A stretch of DNA of 64,000 nucleotides from an uncultured Alistipes sp. (GTDB lineage Bacteria > Bacteroidota > Bacteroidia > Bacteroidales > Rikenellaceae), in the NCBI GenBank assembly GCA_900768045.1, contig CAAGBL010000095.1:8454-72453 (forward strand), given 5' to 3'. Position numbers and translations under genes: made by a program. Within the stretch, counting starts at the first letter, position 1, and every line of letters starts with the position of its first letter. This document shows, piece by piece, positions 32,712 to 40,821 of this stretch. The notes under the pieces were generated by a model, which worked only from the letters and a program-made list of their open reading frames with translations, was not told the origin of the DNA and did no database searches.

Positions 32712-32752
32712 TTTGAAAGGTCTTTGAGTAGCGTTTGAACACCTGATTTGAA
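32712..32752 (+). repeat. 11-bp phased TTTGAA-type repeat, site E
   Basis: TTTGAA 32,712, TTTGAG 32,723, TTTGAA 32,734 (11-bp steps), then TTTGAA 32,747 after 13 bp. Unlike sites A-D it is not next to a recognisable gene start but in the phage end region. Confidence 0.65.
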
Positions 32753-32975
32753 CGCTTCGAAGGCACATCGGCAAGGTAGCGAGCGACAAAGGCACACAAT
32801 AGCCCAAAATCGCCCATCTGGTGGCTTTTAGCGTGGGTTTAGCCATAACTATACAGATACAATAACGCCCCGAAATCAGGCGGTTTATTGCCGTTTTTCA
32901 GGGCGATGTAACATTATCGCTCGAACGCTGCGTTCAAAATGCAGTCGAATGTAACGCAAAAGTAGCGCCGATGTA

Positions 32976-32987
32976 ACATTTCGTTTT
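32976..32987. repeat. putative transposase-binding site, copy 2
   Basis: ACATTTCGTTTT, 94 bp inward from the outermost copy. A partial relative (GATGTAACATT) precedes it at about 32,905. Confidence 0.55.
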
Positions 32988-33069
32988 GCGAGGCTTCGGG
33001 GCTATCAATCTCTCTAACTCTTTGATAACTAAATAGGTTATGTCTCTATACTCCTCTATACTGTTATAC

Positions 33070-33081
33070 ACATTTCGTTTT
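33070..33081. repeat. putative transposase-binding site, copy 1 (outermost)
   Basis: ACATTTCGTTTT within about 30 bp of the inferred phage/host junction, the position of L1 in Mu. All three copies have the same orientation. Confidence 0.6.
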
Positions 33082-33356
33082 TACCCCCGTATATTTGTAG
33101 ATGTTGTTGGTAGCAGCGATTGTATCTCATCTCCCGAGTAGCCCAATACAGCGATGTCGTAGTAGTTGCGCACCTCGCCATGGCGTGTGGCACGCTCCAA
33201 AAGCTCATCTATGAGGTAGTTGCACACAACGGCTACTGCCTCAATCTTGCTCATCGAGATATTATTAAGGAATGTATGTTCCTGCATCGACATAGAGCAG
33301 TCGACAGCAATGACAATAGCACCTCTATTGAGGTGGGTAATTGGCTTTGAGTACAT
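33081..33356 (-). pseudogene. VWA-domain gene truncated by prophage insertion
   Basis: The reading frame gives 91 residues from MYSKPITHLNRGAIVIAVDC and stops just inside phage sequence. The MIDAS motif DCSMS is visible at about residues 19-23, and 'YYDIAVLGYSGDEIQSLLP' follows as in full-length VWA proteins. Homology should continue well past this point, so the gene is cut at or just after 'SLLP', with 'TTSTNIRG' probably read partly from phage DNA. The 3' part of the host gene is expected beyond the other prophage end. VWA proteins bind metal and protein partners. Confidence 0.82.
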
Positions 33357-33381
33357 TGTGTGTGGGACGATTTTACGTTTC

Positions 33382-34278
33382 TTATCTTAGTTTGTCGTAT
33401 ATGCGTGAGGCGTATAGAACGTCGTGAAGGCCGAGGCCTATGTTATATGACAATATGCGCTCGGAGTCATTGGCTCTGCCCGTAACATCGCCCTTTAGGA
33501 CCTCCTCAAGCTGATGAAACTCCCTAAACTCAGAGAAGTATTTGAAGCCCTTTACGTGGTCTGTGTCGTCGGCAAATACTTTGTCAAAGGTGGTGTCGCA
33601 ATTTTGAAAGCCTCGGGTGTGTACAGGTACCACCAATACTCCTGGTTTGAACAACGACTCATCTTCCACAAGCAGACCGCTTGCATCTGTTATGCACGAC
33701 ACAACGACGTCTGCACCCTTGACCAACTCGGTGGTGGTGTCGACGATTGTAAACGAGGCATTTTTATAGTGGCCATACTCCTCGATAATCCTCTCGGCTT
33801 GATCCTTATATCTAAATAGACGAATATTTAGATGCTCATCAGCGCAGCTATTTAGCAGACATGTGAGCGTAGCTCGGGCTGTGCTGCCAAGGCCGATAAA
33901 GGCATACTCTGAGGCTTGGGATTGGCGCAGTGTCTTAATGGCAAGTGTTGCCACAGCACCTGTGCGCATGGCTGTAATCCAGTCGCAGTCGACAATCGCC
34001 AGCAACTCGCCCGACCGAGAGTCGAAGAGCATCATGTCGCTCTTAAGGGCTGGAACTCGGCCAACAATTCTCGAGACTACCTTAGCACCGAATCGGCGAT
34101 ACTCGCTTGGAAGTAGACATGGCATGGTTGTAAAGAAGTCGTTGCCTGTGGGGTGTACCGACATCTTTGCGGGTAGCTGACACTCGCTCTTTAGAATAAA
34201 AGCATCACGCACCCACTCCACACACTGCTCAGGAGAAAGGTTGAGGTTGACAATATCCTCGTTGGTTATATGCTTCAT
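33382..34278 (-). CDS. ornithine cyclodeaminase / mu-crystallin family protein
   Basis: The protein is 298 residues. Family marks include 'LPAKMSVHP', 'FGAKVVSRIVGRVP', 'SGELLAIVDCDWITAMRTGAVATLA' and the Rossmann motif 'FIGLGSTARATL' for NAD(P). Members include ornithine cyclodeaminase, alanine dehydrogenase and enzymes making non-protein amino acids. The gene follows the nucleotidyltransferase-aminotransferase fusion by 5 bases and is probably co-transcribed, so both likely serve one pathway on an amino-acid-like substrate. The exact substrate is not known. Confidence 0.85.
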   Translation of the reverse strand: MKHITNEDIVNLNLSPEQCVEWVRDAFILKSECQLPAKMSVHPTGNDFFTTMPCLLPSEYRRFGAKVVSRIVGRVPALKSDMMLFDSRSGELLAIVDCDWITAMRTGAVATLAIKTLRQSQASEYAFIGLGSTARATLTCLLNSCADEHLNIRLFRYKDQAERIIEEYGHYKNASFTIVDTTTELVKGADVVVSCITDASGLLVEDESLFKPGVLVVPVHTRGFQNCDTTFDKVFADDTDHVKGFKYFSEFREFHQLEEVLKGDVTGRANDSERILSYNIGLGLHDVLYASRIYDKLR

Positions 34279-34283
34279 GCTAT

Positions 34284-36101
34284 TTATATGTATAGTTTTA
34301 GCGCCTCGACAAGTTTGTGGTTATCCTCTCTGTTGCGAACGGCAAGGCGTATATAGTTGCTATGGCTAAATGCCGACTTGCCCGAGCAATCCTTGATAAA
34401 TATCTCGTGGTCGGCAAGTAGGCGTATGGCAAGCTCCTTTGAAGTAAACCTATCTGTTGTAAGCTCGCAGAGGAAGTAGTTAGCCTGCGAGGGTATTACT
34501 CGTAGATATGGCACCTGCTGCAACTCCTCGAAGAAGAGTTTGCGCTCCTCACGAAATAGCTCGCATGCTCTGAGATAGTCTTTGTGATACTTCTCATAAA
34601 TTTGCATGTAGAACTCGCCAAAGGAGTTGATATTCCATATTGCAACCTCCCTCTTTAGGCGGGCAATAGTCTCGGTATCGCCACTGGCCAAGACACCAAG
34701 GCGTAGGCCTGGCACTCCATACGACTTAGATATGCTCTTAACAACGTAGAGGTGCTCATTCTCTGTTAGAACATCGTTCTTGAGGAGAGATATTTCACCC
34801 TCTGTATCTACAAAGTCTACAAACGACTCGTCGACAATGAAGCGCATGCCATGCTGCTTTGTCCACTCGATAAGTCGCATAAGGTCGTTGTAGGGGATAT
34901 AGTTGCCCGAAGGGTTGTCAGGGTTTATAAGTAGTAGGGTGTCAATATCCTTGCCCGCAAAGAATGCCATGATGTCGTTGGCATCATACTGCATGCTTGC
35001 GTTTGTGGGTAGGTACGACACGATATTCTCCTTGGCGCTTCTATTGGGGTACTCCTCAAAGGTAGGGTAGATAACACCTATTTTGTTGGTATGCTTCTCG
35101 ATAAATGCCTTGATGAGCTCCGCAGCACCATTGCCCACAACAATATACTCCTGCTTCACTGCAAAATATTTGCCCGCAAGAAGGCTGTTTATGCGCATGC
35201 CCGAGGGGTACTCTCTAAGCAGAGTGCTAAAGCTTGCCATCAGCTCGTCGACCATCTGCTGTGGAGGGAAGTAGGAGTTTACCAAGTAGCAGAAGTCAAT
35301 GAGATGGGGGTAGCGCCAGTAGCCGCCAAAGCGTGATGATATGAATTTGTAGCGCTCCTCATCGCTCGATGCAAAGATGCATGATGCGATATCAAGATCC
35401 TGAATATCGTCTATCTCGTACCACTTCTCGCCATTGAGTGGCAGGGCTCTAAGTGGCGACTCATCGAGCAGAGTGATAACCTTAAGAACCTGCTCGTAGT
35501 ACTCGTTGTTACCCAAGGCGTGACAGTAGGCCTCGAGGAATGGAACGTAGTGTGTTGCTGAGAAGTCTTTGCTAAATTTATAGATGTTTACCGTCTTGTA
35601 GTAGCGGTTTATGTCGGAGTATCTGAACTTATCCTTTGTCAAGAACTCCTCAATCTTGTTCTCCTCGTCGATGGTTACCACAGTGCCGTCCATCCAACTC
35701 TCGTACTTATCTACAAGTGCGATATTGGGGTATGTGTTCTCGACAATCTTTCTGAGTACGGAGCTCTCAAATATTAGATCCGACTCAAGAAGTAGTGAGT
35801 CCTCCTCAAGAAGATACTCTCGAGCAAGAAAGAGTGAGTATATGTTGTTTGTCTTGTCGTATATCTTGTTTTCAACATAGACTATATCAATATCCTTATA
35901 CCTATCGCCAATCAGCCTCTTTACATTCTCGGCCTTATAGCCAACGACAAGGACCACTCTCTTAATGCCAACCTCTGCGAGGTTGTCTAATGTTCTATGT
36001 ATTAGTCGAGTGCCATTTACTTCAAGCATGCATTTGGTGTTGTCGTCGGTCAGCTCTCCCAACCTACGTCCCATTCCTGCTGCCAAAATAATTGCTTGCA
36101 T
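34284..36101 (-). CDS. fused nucleotidyltransferase-aminotransferase
   Basis: The protein is 605 residues. Residues 1-235 are an NTP-transferase of the LicC/CTP type: 'ILAAGMGRRLGELTDDNTKCMLEV' shows the G-x-G-x-R signature in MQAIILAAGMGRRL. Residues about 250-605 are a fold-type I PLP aminotransferase like HisC/CobD: 'LLINPDNPSGNY', 'FIVDESFVDF' and the PLP lysine in 'SISKSYGVPGLRLG'. Treponema PntC has a similar fusion in phosphonate metabolism, though with a different transaminase type. A CDP-activated amino-group donor for a surface polymer or lipid is one possible product. Confidence 0.85.
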   Translation of the reverse strand: MQAIILAAGMGRRLGELTDDNTKCMLEVNGTRLIHRTLDNLAEVGIKRVVLVVGYKAENVKRLIGDRYKDIDIVYVENKIYDKTNNIYSLFLAREYLLEEDSLLLESDLIFESSVLRKIVENTYPNIALVDKYESWMDGTVVTIDEENKIEEFLTKDKFRYSDINRYYKTVNIYKFSKDFSATHYVPFLEAYCHALGNNEYYEQVLKVITLLDESPLRALPLNGEKWYEIDDIQDLDIASCIFASSDEERYKFISSRFGGYWRYPHLIDFCYLVNSYFPPQQMVDELMASFSTLLREYPSGMRINSLLAGKYFAVKQEYIVVGNGAAELIKAFIEKHTNKIGVIYPTFEEYPNRSAKENIVSYLPTNASMQYDANDIMAFFAGKDIDTLLLINPDNPSGNYIPYNDLMRLIEWTKQHGMRFIVDESFVDFVDTEGEISLLKNDVLTENEHLYVVKSISKSYGVPGLRLGVLASGDTETIARLKREVAIWNINSFGEFYMQIYEKYHKDYLRACELFREERKLFFEELQQVPYLRVIPSQANYFLCELTTDRFTSKELAIRLLADHEIFIKDCSGKSAFSHSNYIRLAVRNREDNHKLVEALKLYI

Positions 36102-36133
36102 GGTGTAGTTTTTTTAGTATCTTCGTGTAACCT

Positions 36134-36154
36134 CATACTCTGTATGAGAGTATG
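36134..36154. repeat. inverted repeat upstream of the fusion gene
   Basis: CATACTC (36,134-36,140) and GAGTATG (36,148-36,154) with 7 bases between, within the AT-rich 122-base gap between two leftward operons. It may be an operator for the fusion gene's operon. Confidence 0.4.
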
Positions 36155-36223
36155 AATATTTACACAAAATTAATCATTTTTTATTAAGCTACAAAATAAT
36201 AACTATTTTGCATTAGTGTCGTT

Positions 36224-37354
36224 CTATAATATCCGATGTGTTCGGCTTTGGGGCGTTAGCCTCATGTTGTGGAGGTCGACATCCTCAACGAGCACCAGTC
36301 CTGGGCTCTTTCCCACCTCTATTGTGCCTATTTTTGAGCTAAGTCCCATCGCCTCTGCGCCATTTTTTGTTGCCCAAGTAAGCATCTCGGCAAGTGGAAT
36401 ATCGCCTAAAAGGCGCATGTTCTCAATCATAGATAGCTCTCGAGCCGATGCCAACGAGTCGGTGCCTATGGCAATGTGCGAACCCATTGAGCGAAGCATC
36501 TCTACAGGAGGCTTAGCATCTGAGATATAGCGGTTTGACTCGGGACATAGTGCCCATGTAGCGGGCGCTGTGAAGTGCTTGTCGATACTCTGGATGTCGT
36601 CAGATGTTGCTTCGCAGCCATGCACCAAAACCACTCTTTTGTCGTGGGCTATGCTCTCGACAATGCGCTTTGCGGGCGAAGCGTAGCTTAGAAAGTCGCA
36701 CTCCCAACCCATGCGCTCGTACCACTCCCATAGCGAGCCTTGACGCTGGTAAAGCTCTATCTCAGCTTTTGACTCTAAGAGGTGTATCGATACAACGCTA
36801 TTATTTTCGTTTACGGCATTGCGAAACGTGGCATCTTGAAGCGAATATGTGGAGTGTGGTGTTATGCTCGACTGCGTCCATTTTGACGCCATATTCTTAT
36901 GGTTGTCAATATGTTGTGTTGTTAGTCCAAAGACCTCGAATAGGGTTAGGTACTCGATGCGTGAGCGCTCCTTGATGGGCATCACCAGGTCGTCATTTGC
37001 AATATCTATGACAGCCTCAATGCCCTGCTCCCACATCTGGGCATCAGCCACAGATGCTGCATGTAGGCGCTCCTCCGATGTAAAGATGTTGCGCACAGCT
37101 CCTATGGCACGTGCAAATCCCGCAAAGCCACTCTTCTCGGCTATGGCACCTCGCAAGTACGATAGCTCGAGGTGGCAATGAGCATTCACCATGCCCGGTA
37201 TGAGTATTCCAGGATAGAACTCCACGCTGGCCATATTGTCGAGCGACGTAACCCTGTCAACGGCAACGACTCGTCTTTGGTCGTCGACGCTAACAACGAT
37301 GTTGCGACATAACTCGCCACCAATAAGCGTGTAGTGTGCTGCAATCTTTCTCAT
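36224..37354 (-). CDS. amidohydrolase (SsnA/chlorohydrolase-like, metal-dependent)
   Basis: The protein is 376 residues. Metal-binding motifs: 'GMVNAHCHLELS' (HxH), His in 'VSIHLLESKAE', His in 'VLVHGCEAT' and Asp in 'AIGTDSLAS'. These are typical of the Atz/Trz and aminodeoxyfutalosine/S-adenosylhomocysteine deaminase group, which remove amino groups or chlorine from purine-like or triazine rings. A nucleoside deaminase, perhaps for menaquinone synthesis via futalosine, is possible; the substrate is not determined by sequence. Confidence 0.88.
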   Translation of the reverse strand: MRKIAAHYTLIGGELCRNIVVSVDDQRRVVAVDRVTSLDNMASVEFYPGILIPGMVNAHCHLELSYLRGAIAEKSGFAGFARAIGAVRNIFTSEERLHAASVADAQMWEQGIEAVIDIANDDLVMPIKERSRIEYLTLFEVFGLTTQHIDNHKNMASKWTQSSITPHSTYSLQDATFRNAVNENNSVVSIHLLESKAEIELYQRQGSLWEWYERMGWECDFLSYASPAKRIVESIAHDKRVVLVHGCEATSDDIQSIDKHFTAPATWALCPESNRYISDAKPPVEMLRSMGSHIAIGTDSLASARELSMIENMRLLGDIPLAEMLTWATKNGAEAMGLSSKIGTIEVGKSPGLVLVEDVDLHNMRLTPQSRTHRIL

Positions 37355-37360
37355 TATTGC

Positions 37361-38257
37361 CTACTCCTTTGTTGCCTTATCGCTCTGTTGCTCTTTTGCA
37401 ATACCCCTTTTTGCCATGTTGCCTGAAGTGGGGGTATTGGTTGTTGTCATTAAGGCGTGATTAAACAATATTGGGCCCATCTGCTCGTCGAAGAGGCTAT
37501 CTACAGCCTGCTCTGTTGGCAGTACACGTGTTATTGTAAGGTTGCGGATTGTTATTCCTGGACGCTTCGACTCTTCGTTCTTGGGGTGGTAATACATATT
37601 TATATGTAACTCCTTATGTATTGAGTCGGCGGTAAACTTACGCTGATACTTGGCATCACGATAGCGGCTAAGCATCATCGTATGTCGATTCACAGCGTTG
37701 CTATCTCTGAGGAGCATGTATGCCTCGACACGTGAGTTGCGATTTTGGTCTGTTGTGTCGATGTGATAGTCAAATGCAACATTGTAGTCGCCAGGCACAA
37801 GGTCTCGTAGCACGATATGTAGCTTCGACGTATCCTTTAGTTTTGTAACCTTTATGAGGCTGTCGCTAAGCATTATACGTGTATATTTGCGCTTAGCAAT
37901 ATTGTCCACGGTGTCGAGCACCACTAATTTGTAGTTGTGCCCCTTCGACTCCTCTTCGAGTATGCGGCTTGCCTCGCCCACAAGATCGCTTAGGCGGCTA
38001 CTCTTGCGCTGCGATATTGTTTGCACAGTAAATTGCATATCCCCGACGCTGTACCCATGCTTCGCCAAAATAGGTTCATATAAAAGCAGTGAGTCCTCGC
38101 TGCCAAGACATTCGCTGTAGTAGGCATTGGCAAGGAAGGCATCATGAAAAATCTTCACGAGGTCGTTATCAGGTATCGCCTTTGGCCCTTTGCAGCCCAC
38201 TGCGAGTAGAGCACATAGTAGTAGCGATGTCTGCAATATTTTATTGAGTCTATTCAT
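37361..38257 (-). CDS. DUF4296 lipoprotein
   Basis: The protein is 298 residues. A lipoprotein signal peptide ends in 'LLAVGCKG'. The N-terminal domain 'IPDNDLVKIFHDAFLANAYY' is typical of DUF4296, a Bacteroidota family of periplasmic or outer-membrane lipoproteins. The second half (residues 120-250) is beta-rich and specific to this protein. It lies 6 bases upstream of the amidohydrolase gene. Function unknown. Confidence 0.82.
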   Translation of the reverse strand: MNRLNKILQTSLLLCALLAVGCKGPKAIPDNDLVKIFHDAFLANAYYSECLGSEDSLLLYEPILAKHGYSVGDMQFTVQTISQRKSSRLSDLVGEASRILEEESKGHNYKLVVLDTVDNIAKRKYTRIMLSDSLIKVTKLKDTSKLHIVLRDLVPGDYNVAFDYHIDTTDQNRNSRVEAYMLLRDSNAVNRHTMMLSRYRDAKYQRKFTADSIHKELHINMYYHPKNEESKRPGITIRNLTITRVLPTEQAVDSLFDEQMGPILFNHALMTTTNTPTSGNMAKRGIAKEQQSDKATKE

Positions 38258-38276
38258 GTTTTGAAGTTAAGGTTCT

Positions 38277-39485
38277 CTATTTTCTTCGTAGTTTTGCTCC
38301 TACCGTCATGCGAGATATTAGCCAGCCAGCACTAATGACAACTAATGCCACCATTGCGACGTCCGAGGCATTAAGCTCTACGGGGTAGCTCTCAAATACC
38401 ATGTTGCCAGGTATCTTTATCCAGCCGAAGGTCTGTTGACCGAGCGTGAATCCCACGCCTATAATAACTCCTACGATGCAGCCAAGTAGCGTTAGGAGCA
38501 CACCTTCGCCTACAAATATGTTGCGTATGAGCCTCTGGTTGCCGCCCATCGAGCGTAGTGTTGCTATGTCACGTCTCTTGTCGGTTATGAGCATCACAAC
38601 GGCTCCCACTATCGAGAATGCTGCCACGATAGCGATAAACGAGCCTATGAGTATTATCGCAAAGCGCTCAAGGCGAATGAGCGCATTTAGTGAGGCGCTC
38701 TTCTCGTCACGTGTTCTTACCGTAAACTCTTCTCCCGCAACACTCTCAATATCAGTTACAACCATCTTGATGTTCGCCCCCTCATCGAGCTTTACGGCTA
38801 TGCCCGAAATACGCCCTGCGTAGTTTAGTAGGCTCTGCGTAAAGCCAAGCTCGGCAATGGCAATCGTCTCATCAATCTCGGCATTTATGCTCACCACGCC
38901 CGCCACCTCAGCACGTTTGCGTGAGAATCCGCTTGTGGGTAGTAGCGTAGATAGCTGACGACGATTCAGGGCATATAGCTCTATGCTGCTGTTTATGCTT
39001 CGTGCTCCCAGCGTCTGTGCTGCCGCCGTGCCAAGCACTATGCTACCCTCGGCAAGATTGAGCGCCGAGCCTCGCACCATGAAGTCGTTTATCGGCAGAA
39101 CATGGTGATATAGGCTGTCTATGCCTCGTAGCTTGAGCGTTGTGCGGTGTTGCGCTGTGGCAGCCACAACACTCTGCTCGAGAAATGGAGCTGCGCACTC
39201 AACACCTTCGACTTGGAGTATCTCCTCAAAGTCGATTTGGGTGCTCTCAAAGGTCTGTCCTCGTGAGGCTATAATCTCGATGTCGGCATCAACCGACGAA
39301 TATAGCCTCTCAATTGTTTGGCTTATGCCCCCAAACATCGCAAGAAGAATAATCATGGCCGCTGTGGGTATAGCCGCAGCGATGACGCTCACCATGGCTA
39401 TTATGTTAATCACCGAGTGCGACTTCGGCGAGAACATATAGCGACGTGAGAACTTAAGCCACAATAATCCTCTCTGTAAGTTCAT
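38277..39485 (-). CDS. LolE/LolC-like ABC transporter permease
   Basis: The protein is 402 residues. An N-terminal membrane segment (VINIIAMVSVIAAAIPTAAM), a periplasmic MacB-type domain of about 200 residues, and three C-terminal membrane segments with the FtsX domain (ERFAIILIGSFIAIVAAFSI...) match lipoprotein-releasing permeases. It moves lipoproteins from the inner membrane to LolA-type carriers together with an ATPase encoded elsewhere. It is 20 bases downstream of rbfA. Confidence 0.9.
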   Translation of the reverse strand: MNLQRGLLWLKFSRRYMFSPKSHSVINIIAMVSVIAAAIPTAAMIILLAMFGGISQTIERLYSSVDADIEIIASRGQTFESTQIDFEEILQVEGVECAAPFLEQSVVAATAQHRTTLKLRGIDSLYHHVLPINDFMVRGSALNLAEGSIVLGTAAAQTLGARSINSSIELYALNRRQLSTLLPTSGFSRKRAEVAGVVSINAEIDETIAIAELGFTQSLLNYAGRISGIAVKLDEGANIKMVVTDIESVAGEEFTVRTRDEKSASLNALIRLERFAIILIGSFIAIVAAFSIVGAVVMLITDKRRDIATLRSMGGNQRLIRNIFVGEGVLLTLLGCIVGVIIGVGFTLGQQTFGWIKIPGNMVFESYPVELNASDVAMVALVVISAGWLISRMTVGAKLRRK

Positions 39486-39505
39486 GTTAGGGGCGATAAT
39501 GGTGT

Positions 39506-39844
39506 TTACTTGCTCAGCAAGTTGTCAATGTTGTTGATATACTCCAACGAGTCGTCGATGAAGAACTCCAACTCGGGAACTACCTTGAGCTGGTTGCGTA
39601 TGCGGCTGCCAAGGAGCTTGCGCACCAGCCAACCCTGCTCTTTGATTGTGTTTAGCACCTGCTCGCTGCGCTCAAATGGGAATATGCTGATGTAGATCTT
39701 TGCATAAGCTAAGTCGGGCGATACTCTTACTGTGGTTACCGTAACGAGTGAGCCACGTAGTGCATCGGCTAACTCCTTTTGTAGAATCTCGGCGATGTCA
39801 CGCTGAATCTGTCGAGAGATCTTCTGTTGACGTGTTGAATCCAT
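39506..39844 (-). CDS. rbfA: ribosome-binding factor A
   Basis: The 112-residue KH-fold protein begins MDSTRQQKISRQIQRDIAEI. 'SLVTVTTVRVSPDLAYAKIYISIFP' and 'LKVVPELEFFIDDSLEYIN' are hallmarks of RbfA. It helps mature the 16S rRNA 5' end in 30S assembly. Adjacent to the Lol permease gene, an arrangement seen in Bacteroidota. Confidence 0.95.
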   Translation of the reverse strand: MDSTRQQKISRQIQRDIAEILQKELADALRGSLVTVTTVRVSPDLAYAKIYISIFPFERSEQVLNTIKEQGWLVRKLLGSRIRNQLKVVPELEFFIDDSLEYINNIDNLLSK

Positions 39845-39868
39845 ATTGTTCTTCTTTTTTATGTTTTA

Positions 39869-40801
39869 TTATCTACGTGTTTGGCTTGTTCCACTTGGTC
39901 TACCTGATGCTCCTGGTCTGCCGCCTGCTGAGCTACCTCCAGGCTGGTTTGTGGCGCTGCTGAAGTTGAAGCTCTCAATGCGCTTTGTGCGCTCAGGACG
40001 CTTCACGAACCACTCATCGAAGCCTCGCTTATTAAATCTCCAACCCAATGTTATCGAGAATGTTAGGTTGTCCACAGGCGAGCGCAGTGGCGAGTAAGTG
40101 AATGGGTTTTCGGCAGGGACTTTTATTCCTTGTTCGTTTGTGACCAAATCCGTGGTATTCGAGTAGTACTTGTTGCGGTTCTTCATAAGGTCGGAGTATC
40201 CGAAGTTGTAGCGAGCCTTGAAGCCCACCTCAACCTGGCCTATGAGCACGGCAAAGCCAGCACCTCCAAGCAGACCATAGCCAAAGCGGTTGTCACGAGG
40301 AACCTTCCACTTGTATTCTCCTGGAGGATAGAAGTTGTTCTCGTAGCTATATTGCGACGATATGTTGAACGAGAGCACAAATGCCGCCTCGACAAATAGT
40401 CGCAATCGGTTTTTAGCGAGGTAGAAGTGTGGCTGCCACACCATAGGCAGCATCAACGATTGCACATCACGGCGATAGAACTGGTAGTGGCGTATCTCCT
40501 TGTCATCGATAAACTCCGAGGTGTAGGCATATCCCATCAAGAAGCCTCGCTCCATATAGTCGAGGTCGACACCCACAGCCCCCACAAAGCGTGGCGAGTC
40601 GCTGTAGTATCGCCATGAGAGGCCGAAGCTCTCAGCACCCCATAGCCATTTTGTCTCCTGAGCGGGGTAGAAGCGTGCGTATGTAGCACCCGTACCACCC
40701 ACGAGGGTTAGTGTGTGTTGTGCTGAGGCATCTGCTCCTCCGCCAAATATGGTGAGCAGTGCGACGACTGCCCCTATGGTAAGTATCTTTATTCTCTTCA
40801 T
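39869..40801 (-). CDS. outer-membrane beta-barrel protein with Gly/Ser-rich tail
   Basis: The protein is 310 residues. A signal peptide ends in 'GGADASAQH'. Alternating amphipathic strands such as 'LTLVGGTGATYARFYP' and 'VEVGFKARYNFGYSD' predict an 8- to 12-stranded barrel similar to the PorT/OmpW-like group. The last 40 residues are rich in Gly, Ser, Pro and Arg and end in RR. It follows the large Ig-like lipoprotein gene by about 20 bases. Confidence 0.82.
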   Translation of the reverse strand: MKRIKILTIGAVVALLTIFGGGADASAQHTLTLVGGTGATYARFYPAQETKWLWGAESFGLSWRYYSDSPRFVGAVGVDLDYMERGFLMGYAYTSEFIDDKEIRHYQFYRRDVQSLMLPMVWQPHFYLAKNRLRLFVEAAFVLSFNISSQYSYENNFYPPGEYKWKVPRDNRFGYGLLGGAGFAVLIGQVEVGFKARYNFGYSDLMKNRNKYYSNTTDLVTNEQGIKVPAENPFTYSPLRSPVDNLTFSITLGWRFNKRGFDEWFVKRPERTKRIESFNFSSATNQPGGSSAGGRPGASGRPSGTSQTRR

Positions 40802-40821
40802 AACCTATTCGCTCGTTGCTG

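Larger units (their letters stand above)
32345..33080. other. non-coding phage end region
   Basis: No convincing gene lies between the repressor stop and the host gene. The region holds the repressor terminator (32,402-32,438), a five-unit 12-bp array (32,581-32,672), an 11-bp phased repeat (32,712-32,752), a second hairpin-like sequence (about 32,866-32,904) and three copies of ACATTTCGTTTT. This repeat density fits a transposase-binding end with enhancer or operator sites. Confidence 0.7.
1..33090. mobile_element. Mu-like transposable prophage (partial, one end visible)
   Basis: A continuous block of phage genes includes a DDE transposase with a MuB-type ATPase, an S24 repressor, Mu-type head genes (DUF935 portal, MuF, gp36-like, gpG) and tail genes. 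The repressor/transposase end corresponds to Mu's left end and abuts a truncated host VWA gene. The exact junction lies between about 33,082 and 33,113; no canonical terminal TG/CA could be fixed there. The other end is beyond base 1. Late genes form two divergent blocks, unlike Mu itself, and no contractile sheath gene is seen. Confidence 0.92.

Noticed and set aside
32543..32797. Open frame of 84 codons on the minus strand in the phage end region
   Set aside because: It runs through the 12-bp array and the phased repeats, has no family resemblance and is best explained as a frame in non-coding repeat DNA.
1..33090. Diversity-generating retroelement
   Set aside because: Some Bacteroidales Mu-like phages carry one, but no reverse transcriptase gene or template/variable repeat pair was seen in this part of the prophage; it could still lie beyond base 1.
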